A DNA stretch of 23,161 bases from positions 1 to 23,161 of the forward strand of contig CALDIF010000073.1 of the NCBI GenBank assembly GCA_937901905.1, given 5' to 3'. How positions within the stretch are numbered: position 1 is the stretch's first letter; every line of letters begins with the position of its first letter. Of this stretch, positions 15,448-23,161 are shown piece by piece. The notes beneath the pieces were generated by a model that had not been told where the DNA came from, ran no database searches, and saw only the letters and a program-made list of their open reading frames with translations. The stretch comes from an uncultured Porphyromonadaceae bacterium (lineage in GTDB: Bacteria > Bacteroidota > Bacteroidia > Bacteroidales > Muribaculaceae). Both the position numbers and the translations under genes were made by a program.

Positions 15448-16374
15448 TTAACGATGTTCTTGTAACCGTCCGTCAACAAAAAAGAGATAACTGCCACCGT
15501 CGTAGTCCCAACGCTCGCGCAGTGCCTGCTGGTCGGGTACCGTGATGGTGCGGCGAGGGGCACCGAGTGTGAGGCGACATTCTTCCTTTGTCATGCCGTC
15601 GGTAACAATGCCACGAGTAACCAAATCCCAATGATAGGAATCGATGGACTTGTGCAACTCGTGTGGGTCGACTTCGGCAAACATGGTCGTGAAATCGCGT
15701 CCCGGCATCAACGTGATACCATCACTCATCCACACCATTGCCGTATCTCCTTTCCAGTCGAACTCTACCCGAAGCGGAAGCACCTTGTTTCCGGGACGCA
15801 CGGCAGTGACGGTCACCGGCACATATTGCCGTCCCACACGCCGTTGCTCGCTGTGACAGTCGTACCACAGTCCTGTCATGATGTATAAGTGCTTGCCTCG
15901 CAACTGTTTGTCAACAGCAGCCACAATATCAAGGTCAATAAGCATCGGGACACGATAACGCGGTGACAATTCATCGAGCGTATGACCGGTTGCAATGGTG
16001 TATCGGTGTGTCCCCTCAATGAAGTGCAAGTTCACATTGCGCTCATTACCCAAACCATCGCCGGTGTCATATCCGCTAAAAGTCAAGATGCGTCCGGTAA
16101 GGTCGATTGTATCGCTCGCATCGGGCATAGTGCCGGCGAAAAGATGCCGCACTTGATTGTCGGTAACAATAAACTGTTTCTCACCGGCGCGCCACGAGCC
16201 AACCGAGTCGACGAGTGGGACAATCGGTTGAGTGACACCTTGGGGCGAACGGGCAATAGCGCGTTGTACATCATCGGCTGTAATTGCCGGTGTACTCTCA
16301 ATGCCGGTAAAACACCCGTTGCACAACAAGAGCATGATTGCAGTTCCCGTTAAGATGAGCAAATACTTATTCAT
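15448..16374 (-). CDS. Lipoprotein with C-terminal BamE/SmpA-like domain
   Basis: The frame is open to 16461, but the start is most likely the ATG at 16374. This yields a lipoprotein signal (MNKYLLILTGTAIMLLLCNG, then Cys21) and a 4-base ATGA overlap with the tamB stop. The mature product is about 288 residues. The middle is beta-rich and unrecognised (GRILTFSGYDTGDGLGNERN, LRGKHLYIMTGLWYD). The last 48 residues (GMTKEECRLTLGAPRRT, then ERWDYDGGSYLFFVDGRL) match the pattern of the SmpA/OmlA (BamE) fold: GMTxxEVxxxLGxP, then W-Y-F and DGRL. BamE is an accessory lipoprotein of outer-membrane protein assembly. Coupled translation with TamB suggests a partner role here, which is inference. Confidence 0.8.
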   Translation of the reverse strand: MNKYLLILTGTAIMLLLCNGCFTGIESTPAITADDVQRAIARSPQGVTQPIVPLVDSVGSWRAGEKQFIVTDNQVRHLFAGTMPDASDTIDLTGRILTFSGYDTGDGLGNERNVNLHFIEGTHRYTIATGHTLDELSPRYRVPMLIDLDIVAAVDKQLRGKHLYIMTGLWYDCHSEQRRVGRQYVPVTVTAVRPGNKVLPLRVEFDWKGDTAMVWMSDGITLMPGRDFTTMFAEVDPHELHKSIDSYHWDLVTRGIVTDGMTKEECRLTLGAPRRTITVPDQQALRERWDYDGGSYLFFVDGRLQEHR

Positions 16375-19300
16375 GGCACTGTATCGGGTGTAGGTGTGAC
16401 AATAGTGTCGTTGCTTACCGCTGCGTCGGCACGACGGCGTTTGAAGTGTAACATTTGCCACAAGTTATCAAAGTCGTGTTTCCACACGATGCCTACGCCT
16501 TGAGTAGTCATGGCGTTGCGCAGGTAATAATTCTGGTCATTAAAACGGTTGTATGCTCGCAGGCGCAATGTGCCACGTGAATTAAGCAGATACTCAATAT
16601 CGAAATCGCCGATAAAGTTACTGCTACGAGTATTATAGGTGTTGTCGCGGTAGCCGAAATTACCGTTGAATAACAGTCGATTGTTGAGCAACTGGCTTGA
16701 AAGGGCAAGTTCAACCTCAACATCACTGAAGTCACCCTTGTCGCTGCGGAAATTAGGTGATATTGTCCAATTGTCGCTCATCTTGCCAAGCATGCTGGAC
16801 AACTGTGACGAGATAGTGCTCGACGCTACACTTGTCAACTCATTGCCGTTGCGAGTCGCATCGGTGTACTCGGGTGTGTAGAACTTGTTGATGGCGAGCA
16901 AGTAGATGATTTGTTGGTTCATCATCTCTTCGGTACTTACAATACTGTGTACCTTGCGCACCGCGTCACTGTTCAACGTGGGGAACTCAAGGTCAAAGTC
17001 AATCTCCGGTTGGCTCATCAACCCCTTGGCGAGCAACACCGCGTATACCGGTACATTGGTGCGCTGAATTTCGGTGTCATTGGCAAAACTCTCGTCAAGG
17101 TCACGCAAGTTGGCATTGGTGGGGTACACTGCCTTGAGGTCGAGTGTCGCGGCATACGGGTCACCATGGAAGGTAATGCTGCTACCGTCCCTGATGATGA
17201 AGTCCTTGATGATAATGTCCTGCAAGGTGAAGTTGTAATGACCGCGTTCGAGAGTGTACTTGCCGTAAATCTCCATCTCATCGTGATTGTTGTAGGTCAA
17301 GCGCATGTTGCCGCTACCGGTCGCCTTGATTTGGTCTCCTCCAATGGGATCCATCACGATTACCAGTGAGACATCGGGTGTAATATCACCTTGCAGGTCA
17401 ATATTGAATGCCGTGGGCACATCTTCGCTCTTCGATGTCACTGACGAATAGTGTTGTTTGACGGCTTCGGGCAGCGTGTCAACGGGCAGTACGGCAACCG
17501 GCACACCATCGGGATAGCGCTTGCTCCTGAACGTGATGAACTTGTATTCGGTCGCTTCGACGGCATTACTCATCACAAAGGTGAACTTGCTACCCGGTGA
17601 TGACTCCATGTTAACCTTGATGTCAACCAATCCGGGGCGACCGGTGACAAAGGCACTGCCGTTGCCGTAAACCTCACCGTACCATACGGGGTTAATACGC
17701 TCGTTGGTGTCATAACATAACAAACCGTTGGCATCGGTGATGCCGAATTCAAATACCGGTTGGTGGAAATTGTCGTGCCGCAACCAACCGTTCAATCGGG
17801 CGGTGTTGCCGGCACGATCCATCATGGTGATGTCTGCTAACTCAATCAGTCCCGGCTTGATGTGTATACTCTCGTTGCGACACGAGTAGCGCACATTGGT
17901 GAAATCCAAGAGGAAATTGAGTGTGTCGGCGAGTATTTCACCCTTGAGATTAATATCCTTGAACGTTCCGAATAGAGTGGCATTGCCGCTCACCTGACCT
18001 TGAACATCGGCAGCAAAAGCGGCCATGAAAGGTTTCATGAATGCGATGTTGGCACGACGAGCATCAAAATTGAGTGATAAAGAATCGCCGGCAACGTATA
18101 TGGCTCCGTCAATCACGCTTGTCAATCCGTTGGCTTGATTGATATCGGCATGCAATGCAACCGCCTTTTCGTCGACAAGCCAACGGCTGCTGATGTCGGC
18201 ATCGCCCATCAGCGCATTATTGTAGGTGATATTGTCTACATGTAAACGTGGGGTGTAAATTTGAGGTGCGCCACTCAACAAGTCGGCGGCATAGAAGCGC
18301 CCCGTTGCACTACCGCCGAAGTCAACGTTGTTGATGTTCAATGTGTCGAACACATAGTCAAGGCTCATGTCGTTGAGGTCGAGGCTGAGCACATCAAGCG
18401 GATTGTGTGATATGCGCCCGTCAATGTGAACGAATTGATCGCGATTGCTTCCGCGCAGATTGTTGATTTCCACTGCACCTCCACCTATTCTCACCGTGGC
18501 GGGATCAAGAGTCCACACGGTATCGTTGAATGTAAGGTGCGACGGCATTATATTGAGTTCGCCAACGGGCTTGCCGTTCTCGTCACGGCTGACTGTGACC
18601 CCCAAATTGAGTTCGCCGCTATAATCGCGTTCGCGTTCCATTGCCCACTGTAACGAACTGTCGAGCACTCCGTTGTGGGCAGTAGCCATGAGGGAGATAG
18701 GAATTTTTCCTTGTTTGTGAGGATAAATACCGGTTACACACAGGGTGTCGGCAACATTGACATCTCCGGTTATCGTCAGTCTCGTTTGTTCTATAACCTT
18801 ATTTCCTTGAAGCAAATATGGGGCTGATAGTGTAATGTCGTAGGCCTGTCCCCGAATCGAGGCTTGTAAGGTGACATCATCAAGCAACTTGACCGGTAAT
18901 TTGAGAAGAGAGGACAGTTCCTCACGCGGTTCGACTGTCACCTGAAGGTCGGCGTGCACTTCGTCGAATTGTCGGGTCTGAACGAGTTGGGGAACGGCAT
19001 CTGACGCAATGCTCATTGCCGTTGCTGCAATATCCTTGAACGTATATTTGCCTTTGAGCGAAGCGTTAATAAAGTCGCTTTGTAGCGCGAGTGTGCGATG
19101 TTCACGATCACCGTTCGCGGTGATGCCCACATGTTGCAGGTGAAACACTTTGCCTCCGGGTGTCGTGTAGGTGAAGTCGTCAAGATTCGTCTCCCCACAC
19201 AGGTCGTCTATATCACTGCCGGTCAAGTCGCTGTTGAGATGTCCCGACACCGATGCACCGGCACTATTATTACCGGTCACGAAACGGGGCAAGTTAAGAT

Positions 19301-20888
19301 GTTCAATGTCACCTGCAAACGAAGCGGTCATTGCAGTTCCCGATCGTTGCACCGTGCCGTTGACCGCAAACACGGCGTCCTCGTCGTCGGCTGAAATGTT
19401 TCCTTCTATATTGGTGCCGTCGTAAGCAATGTCAAGGTCGATGTTGTCATATCTCACGCCCTGCCAATAAATGTAATCAATATGACCGGCAACAGCGAGC
19501 GGAGACCCTGCGGCAATGTGCGTGCCGACATTCAAGTCCAGGTCAGCCGCCAGTTCGCCGGGAACATCGCTGCGCCCCAACAACTCACCCGATTTCAACT
19601 GTGGAGACATTACATGACCGGCAAACTTGGTCGCCCCTTGCCGACTGATATTGCCATTCGCTTGTAAGGTGCCGACAGCCGTTTGCAAATCCACGTCCAA
19701 ATCCATTGATTTGAGTGTACCGTGAATTTCACCGTTCAGAGTGATGTGAGAGCAACGGGTCAGCATATTCTCGACCGAGGATTGTAGAGGTTGCAATGCC
19801 TTCACAAGGGGCATCAACTTACGTGTATCGGCACTCAAGTGAACTCGTGACAAGTCTATGCCGGCATTATCGATATTGGTGACATCGGTTGCATTTCCCG
19901 TTAACTCGATGGTTAACGGGGAGCCGTTGCCGTTAACGGAGAAATTGTTTACAGCGAGATTGCCGTTGTGATAAACCGCATCAAGCGCGACATTCAATCT
20001 CGAGTCAAGGTTAGCCAACTGTGGCAAAAACGCTTTAAAATCACTTGGAGTGATAACCGTTTCGGGTGCCGTTTTCACCGCAACAGGTATGCTCGATAAT
20101 TGCGAGCCCAGTTGCTTGAGAGAGTCGTAGTGCAACTCAAAACGGTCAACAGCGATTCGAGACTCGGGCAAAGCGATGTCAAGGTTATCGACCGCCAGGT
20201 GAGTGCTGTCAACGACAACGGCTGCGCTCATGCGATCAACCGTTAAACCGCTGCGCTCAATGAGGGCGATGCGATTGACAGCGACTGCAAAGTCATCGTT
20301 CTTGATGTGTTCGAGCAACAGGTCGGCACGCAAGTTGTATATTTCGACATGGTTAGGGTCAAAGATGCCTGCACTCTTGAGCGGCAAGTCGAGCCTGTCA
20401 TAGCTGATGTGCCCTCGCCGAATGATGACATTATTCGCACTGACATCAAACGGTCGTGGAGGTTGATTCGGTTTGGGCTTGAACTTATCGATGATAAATT
20501 GTGCGTTGACAGGCACACTGTCATTTTCCTTAACGAGAGCGATGTCAACTCCAAGCAACTCCGCGTAGGTGAGTACAACACGTCGCTCGGTTATCAATTT
20601 CCAAACATCGATACCGACGCCGAGACGATCTGCCCTTAACAACTCCCGTCCTTGTAAATCGTATATTGTAGCACCACTCAAAGCGATGCGAGTGAACGGC
20701 TCAATATCGAGATAGTCAATGTTAACCTTTGTTTCGAGCAGGTTGCCGACTTCTTGTTCCACACGCCCCTTGATAGAGTGTTGTATCGATGGTAGCGACA
20801 ATAAAACGTAGGAAAGAGCATACAACAAAGTTGCGGTTACCAAGGTCACCACAATCAATGCTCTCACTATGTTATATAACTGTCGCAC
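16371..20888 (-). CDS. tamB: Translocation and assembly module inner-membrane protein TamB
   Basis: This 1,505-residue AsmA-like envelope protein has an N-terminal membrane helix (about residues 10-31) and a very long repetitive beta region expected to form a periplasm-spanning groove. TamB works with a TamA/TamL-type outer-membrane barrel and is linked to outer-membrane assembly and phospholipid transport. The N-terminal AsmA-like start includes NLLETKVNIDYLDIEPFTRI. The C-terminal DUF490/TamB domain (about 1050-1440) shows KYTLERGHYNFTLQDIIIKD, DPYAATLDLKAVY, LMSQPEIDFDLEFP and NRLLFNGNFGYRD. Length is normal for Bacteroidota. The N-terminus lies 30 nt after the nadE stop, and the C-terminus overlaps the lipoprotein gene by 4 bases. 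No tamA-like gene is in the window. Confidence 0.95.
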   Translation of the reverse strand: MRQLYNIVRALIVVTLVTATLLYALSYVLLSLPSIQHSIKGRVEQEVGNLLETKVNIDYLDIEPFTRIALSGATIYDLQGRELLRADRLGVGIDVWKLITERRVVLTYAELLGVDIALVKENDSVPVNAQFIIDKFKPKPNQPPRPFDVSANNVIIRRGHISYDRLDLPLKSAGIFDPNHVEIYNLRADLLLEHIKNDDFAVAVNRIALIERSGLTVDRMSAAVVVDSTHLAVDNLDIALPESRIAVDRFELHYDSLKQLGSQLSSIPVAVKTAPETVITPSDFKAFLPQLANLDSRLNVALDAVYHNGNLAVNNFSVNGNGSPLTIELTGNATDVTNIDNAGIDLSRVHLSADTRKLMPLVKALQPLQSSVENMLTRCSHITLNGEIHGTLKSMDLDVDLQTAVGTLQANGNISRQGATKFAGHVMSPQLKSGELLGRSDVPGELAADLDLNVGTHIAAGSPLAVAGHIDYIYWQGVRYDNIDLDIAYDGTNIEGNISADDEDAVFAVNGTVQRSGTAMTASFAGDIEHLNLPRFVTGNNSAGASVSGHLNSDLTGSDIDDLCGETNLDDFTYTTPGGKVFHLQHVGITANGDREHRTLALQSDFINASLKGKYTFKDIAATAMSIASDAVPQLVQTRQFDEVHADLQVTVEPREELSSLLKLPVKLLDDVTLQASIRGQAYDITLSAPYLLQGNKVIEQTRLTITGDVNVADTLCVTGIYPHKQGKIPISLMATAHNGVLDSSLQWAMERERDYSGELNLGVTVSRDENGKPVGELNIMPSHLTFNDTVWTLDPATVRIGGGAVEINNLRGSNRDQFVHIDGRISHNPLDVLSLDLNDMSLDYVFDTLNINNVDFGGSATGRFYAADLLSGAPQIYTPRLHVDNITYNNALMGDADISSRWLVDEKAVALHADINQANGLTSVIDGAIYVAGDSLSLNFDARRANIAFMKPFMAAFAADVQGQVSGNATLFGTFKDINLKGEILADTLNFLLDFTNVRYSCRNESIHIKPGLIELADITMMDRAGNTARLNGWLRHDNFHQPVFEFGITDANGLLCYDTNERINPVWYGEVYGNGSAFVTGRPGLVDIKVNMESSPGSKFTFVMSNAVEATEYKFITFRSKRYPDGVPVAVLPVDTLPEAVKQHYSSVTSKSEDVPTAFNIDLQGDITPDVSLVIVMDPIGGDQIKATGSGNMRLTYNNHDEMEIYGKYTLERGHYNFTLQDIIIKDFIIRDGSSITFHGDPYAATLDLKAVYPTNANLRDLDESFANDTEIQRTNVPVYAVLLAKGLMSQPEIDFDLEFPTLNSDAVRKVHSIVSTEEMMNQQIIYLLAINKFYTPEYTDATRNGNELTSVASSTISSQLSSMLGKMSDNWTISPNFRSDKGDFSDVEVELALSSQLLNNRLLFNGNFGYRDNTYNTRSSNFIGDFDIEYLLNSRGTLRLRAYNRFNDQNYYLRNAMTTQGVGIVWKHDFDNLWQMLHFKRRRADAAVSNDTIVTPTPDTVP

Positions 20889-20918
20889 TTTGTCTTTGAT
20901 AGAAACTAATACACTGTA

Positions 20919-22892
20919 TTACAGCAAGTTGTCACATTCGCGCAACCACAATGCCGATGAGGCGTCGCTCGGCATTCGCCAGTCGCCTCGTGGGGATAGC
21001 GACACGCTACCGACCTTGGGCCCGTCGGGCACGCAAGAGCGTTTGAATTGTTGGTTGAAGAAACGTCGCACGAACGTTATCAACCAATGTTTAATAGTTG
21101 CAGGCGTGTAGATGCCGTCAAAAGCATGACGGGCGAGGAAAAACAGTTTGATGGGACTGTAGCCGTGTCGCAACATGTTGTATAAGAAGAAATCATGCAG
21201 TTCGTAGGGGCCTACGATGTCTTCGGTAACTTGCAAGATGTTGTCATTATCATCGGCCGGTGTCAGTTCGGGGCTTATTGGTGTTCCCAAAACATCGAGT
21301 AGGGTAGTGGAGAGTACCTCATCACCGGCTTCATGAGCGCGCGTGGCAAACCACTGCACAAGGTGCTTGACAAGAGTCTTGGGTATACTGCAATTAACAT
21401 TGTACATGCTCATGTGGTCTCCGTTATAAGTGGCCCAACCGAGAGCCATCTCCGACAGGTCTCCTGTACCCAAAACCAAGGCACCGACCTTGTTGGCATA
21501 GTCCATCAAGATTTGTGTGCGCTCACGGGCTTGGCTGTTCTCGTACGTAACATCGTGATTATTAGCACCTTGACCGATGTCGATGAAATGTTGTTTAACC
21601 GCTGCTGCTATGCTTATTTCAAGGCTTGTTATACCCAATGTCTCCATTAAGGTGACTGCGTTGCCACGTGTGCGCCCCGTGGTGCCGAAACCGGGCATTG
21701 TGATGCCTATGATACCGGTGCGTGACAGCCCCAGACGATCGAACGCCTCAACAGCGACCATCAGTGCAAGCGTCGAATCAAGTCCGCCCGATATGCCGAC
21801 GACGAGTCGCGAAATACCGGTGGCTTCAAGCCGACGCATCAACCCGGTACTCTGTATATTGACCACCTCGGCACAACGTTCGTCACGACGAACATCATCG
21901 ACAGGAACAAAGGGCAACGGTTTAATTGTGCGTTCCAATCGAATTTCATCGTAGTTAAGGGCTGTTGTTTTGACCTTCATGTGTTCGTAGGGGTGAGCAT
22001 ATTGAGCCAAACTGTCACCGAAACTGCTATTAACACGTCGCTCATGCTCAAGCGATGAAATATCAATATCGGCAACTGCCACTCGCGGTTCCAATGAAAA
22101 GCGTTCCCCCTCGGCAAGTATGTTGCCGTTCTCGGCGATGATGGCATTACCGGCGAAGACAAGATCGGTACTGCTCTCACCATAACCTGCCGACGAGTAC
22201 ACGTAGGCTGCAATACAGCGGTCACTGCGGTGTTTTATCAGATTTACAAGATAGTTGTGCTTGCCTATCAGTTCATTACTGGCTGACAGATTGACAATTA
22301 TGTTCGCACCGTTAATGGCGGCAATCGTGCCCGGTGATACCGGCACCCACATATCCTCACAAATTTCAACAGCAACTGTTGCACGACCGACATCAAACAA
22401 AAAGTCGGTGCCGAACGGCACCTCGCGGTTGGCAATCGTTATAGAGCGTCGGGTTTGAGCGTGTGACGCGGGAGCAAACCACCGTTTTTCATAAAATTCC
22501 TTGTAACAGGGCAAATAACTCTTGGGAACGACACAAATGCCGTTACCATACAGCACGACAGCACAATTGTATAATGCACCACAACAACGTAACGGAGCGC
22601 CGACAACAACCATAACTCGTTCATCGGCAAACTCTTTACTGAGATTGAGCAAAGCACTCTCCACACTGTCAAGCAAGTGCTCATTAGCCAATAAGTCACC
22701 GCAGGTGTAACCGCTCAAGCACAATTCGGGGGCAACGATGATTGCTGCACCGCGATCTATAGCACTATGCACGGCATTGACTATTTCGTCATAATTATAT
22801 TTTACATCAGCAACGCTCACGGCAGGCACTACACTTGCCACTCGAACATAACCGTAATCTGTTGGAGTTGTCTGAGATGTATTAGCAGCCAT
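20919..22892 (-). CDS. nadE: Glutamine-dependent NAD+ synthase
   Basis: NadE makes NAD+ from deamido-NAD+, ATP and glutamine, the last step of NAD synthesis. The 657-residue product has the two-domain glutamine-hydrolysing form. An N-terminal nitrilase-type amidase carries the Glu-Lys-Cys triad: Glu56 in APELCLSGYTCGD, Lys124 in VPKSYLPCYKEFYEKRWF, Cys178 in VEICEDMW. The C-terminal synthetase has the ATP pyrophosphatase loop SGGLDST at 368-374, then GTGDLSEMALGWATYNGDHM. Both active sites look intact. It is the first gene of the nadE-tamB-lipoprotein-DUF4105 run, 30 nt from tamB; the metabolic link to envelope genes is not obvious. The start at MAANTSQTTPTDYGYVRVAS keeps the full first strand of the nitrilase domain. 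Confidence 0.97.
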   Translation of the reverse strand: MAANTSQTTPTDYGYVRVASVVPAVSVADVKYNYDEIVNAVHSAIDRGAAIIVAPELCLSGYTCGDLLANEHLLDSVESALLNLSKEFADERVMVVVGAPLRCCGALYNCAVVLYGNGICVVPKSYLPCYKEFYEKRWFAPASHAQTRRSITIANREVPFGTDFLFDVGRATVAVEICEDMWVPVSPGTIAAINGANIIVNLSASNELIGKHNYLVNLIKHRSDRCIAAYVYSSAGYGESSTDLVFAGNAIIAENGNILAEGERFSLEPRVAVADIDISSLEHERRVNSSFGDSLAQYAHPYEHMKVKTTALNYDEIRLERTIKPLPFVPVDDVRRDERCAEVVNIQSTGLMRRLEATGISRLVVGISGGLDSTLALMVAVEAFDRLGLSRTGIIGITMPGFGTTGRTRGNAVTLMETLGITSLEISIAAAVKQHFIDIGQGANNHDVTYENSQARERTQILMDYANKVGALVLGTGDLSEMALGWATYNGDHMSMYNVNCSIPKTLVKHLVQWFATRAHEAGDEVLSTTLLDVLGTPISPELTPADDNDNILQVTEDIVGPYELHDFFLYNMLRHGYSPIKLFFLARHAFDGIYTPATIKHWLITFVRRFFNQQFKRSCVPDGPKVGSVSLSPRGDWRMPSDASSALWLRECDNLL

Positions 22893-22917
22893 AATTTTAT
22901 ATTTAACTTTTAAATGA

Positions 22918-22945
22918 CAAAATTACAAAAAAGAAATCATAACAA
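22918..22945 (-). promoter_or_regulatory. Probable nadE promoter
   Basis: TAATTTTG on the minus strand at 22925-22918 matches TAnnTTTG and sits 25 nt upstream of the ATG. The -33 region is weak: a TTG at 22945-22943 is only 17 nt away. This would be the promoter for the nadE-tamB run. Confidence 0.5.
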
Positions 22946-23077
22946 CTCAGGTTCTTCGCTCTTATTAAGCATTTTTTTAATTTGACAATAAAAAATATTG
23001 AATAGGATTAAATCAGCATCTATATTTAGGAATATATTTCAAGTTCCGGTGTCATATAATTATTAATTTGAAGATTG

Positions 23078-23161
23078 GTTGAGTGAGATAGCTACAGAAT
23101 AACACGAGGTGGGTTCTATAAATTCGGTTTCCGAGCCGCATAGAGGGCAGAACCCTGTTTG
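23078..23161 (+). ncRNA. Possible partial structured RNA at the window edge, identity unknown
   Basis: On the plus strand, GGGTTCT (23111-23117) pairs with AGAACCC (23149-23155), enclosing a short CGG/CCG stem around 23125-23137. A near-consensus -7 box TTAATTTG (23063-23070) would start a transcript near 23078. The segment is more GC-rich than the A/T-rich spacer to its left and shows no open frame. It could be the 5' part of a non-coding RNA such as a 6S-type RNA, but I cannot confirm this, and either strand is possible. The 100-odd bases to its left (about 22950-23060) show nothing recognisable. Confidence 0.28.

Noticed and set aside
15429..15563. Upstream extension of the DUF4105 gene by 45 codons
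   Set aside because: The extension lies inside the lipoprotein gene in another frame and would put residues before the signal peptide; the ATG at 15428 gives a clean export signal.
16375..16461. Upstream extension of the lipoprotein gene by 29 codons
   Set aside because: It overlaps the tamB C-terminus and would hide the lipoprotein signal; the ATG at 16374 overlaps the tamB stop as ATGA.

Overview
The window reads as a chromosomal segment from a Bacteroidota bacterium of the order Bacteroidales, perhaps Muribaculaceae or a Prevotella relative (family is a guess). The grounds are Bacteroidota-type promoters (-7 TAnnTTTG with TTTG 20 nt upstream), few Shine-Dalgarno sequences, a long SecA, DUF4301, a DUF4105/Lnb-type protein, and secreted proteins with dockerin-like or YDLQGRR-type C-terminal modules. 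All thirteen protein genes lie on the minus strand, so transcription runs from high to low coordinates. I see no tRNA, rRNA, IS element or CRISPR array.

From right to left: a possible partial structured RNA on the plus strand at the right edge; then a tight run of nadE (NAD+ synthase), tamB, a lipoprotein with a BamE/SmpA-like C-terminus, and a DUF4105/Lnb-like membrane protein. The tamB-lipoprotein junction is a 4-base ATGA overlap. A small secreted protein follows, overlapping by ATGA with a secreted lipase-like alpha/beta hydrolase, and this run ends in a long hairpin. Next is a small outer-membrane beta-barrel gene with its own promoter, 3 nt from a DUF4301 gene and again closed by a hairpin; then prfA and pgk.

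The most interesting part is 2466-6868. A membrane-spanning regulator (signal peptide, periplasmic kelch-type propeller, one membrane helix, cytoplasmic AraC-type DNA-binding domain) precedes a two-gene unit for a secreted beta-helix protein and a secreted three-repeat dockerin-like protein. A composite operator-promoter element sits upstream of that unit. A second copy, gapless relative to the first, lies beyond its far end: two GACTAAC half-sites 21 bp apart, an inverted third half-site, and a TAATTTTG -7 box exactly 20 nt from the nearest half-site. Their identical geometry with a diverged spacer suggests binding sites kept by selection. The simplest model is that the kelch-AraC protein senses something in the periplasm and activates both promoters.

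The left end holds the first 697 codons of secA, cut by the window edge, behind a 545-bp intergenic tract containing its promoter, a set of CGTCTGTT repeats, and the second copy of the operator element.
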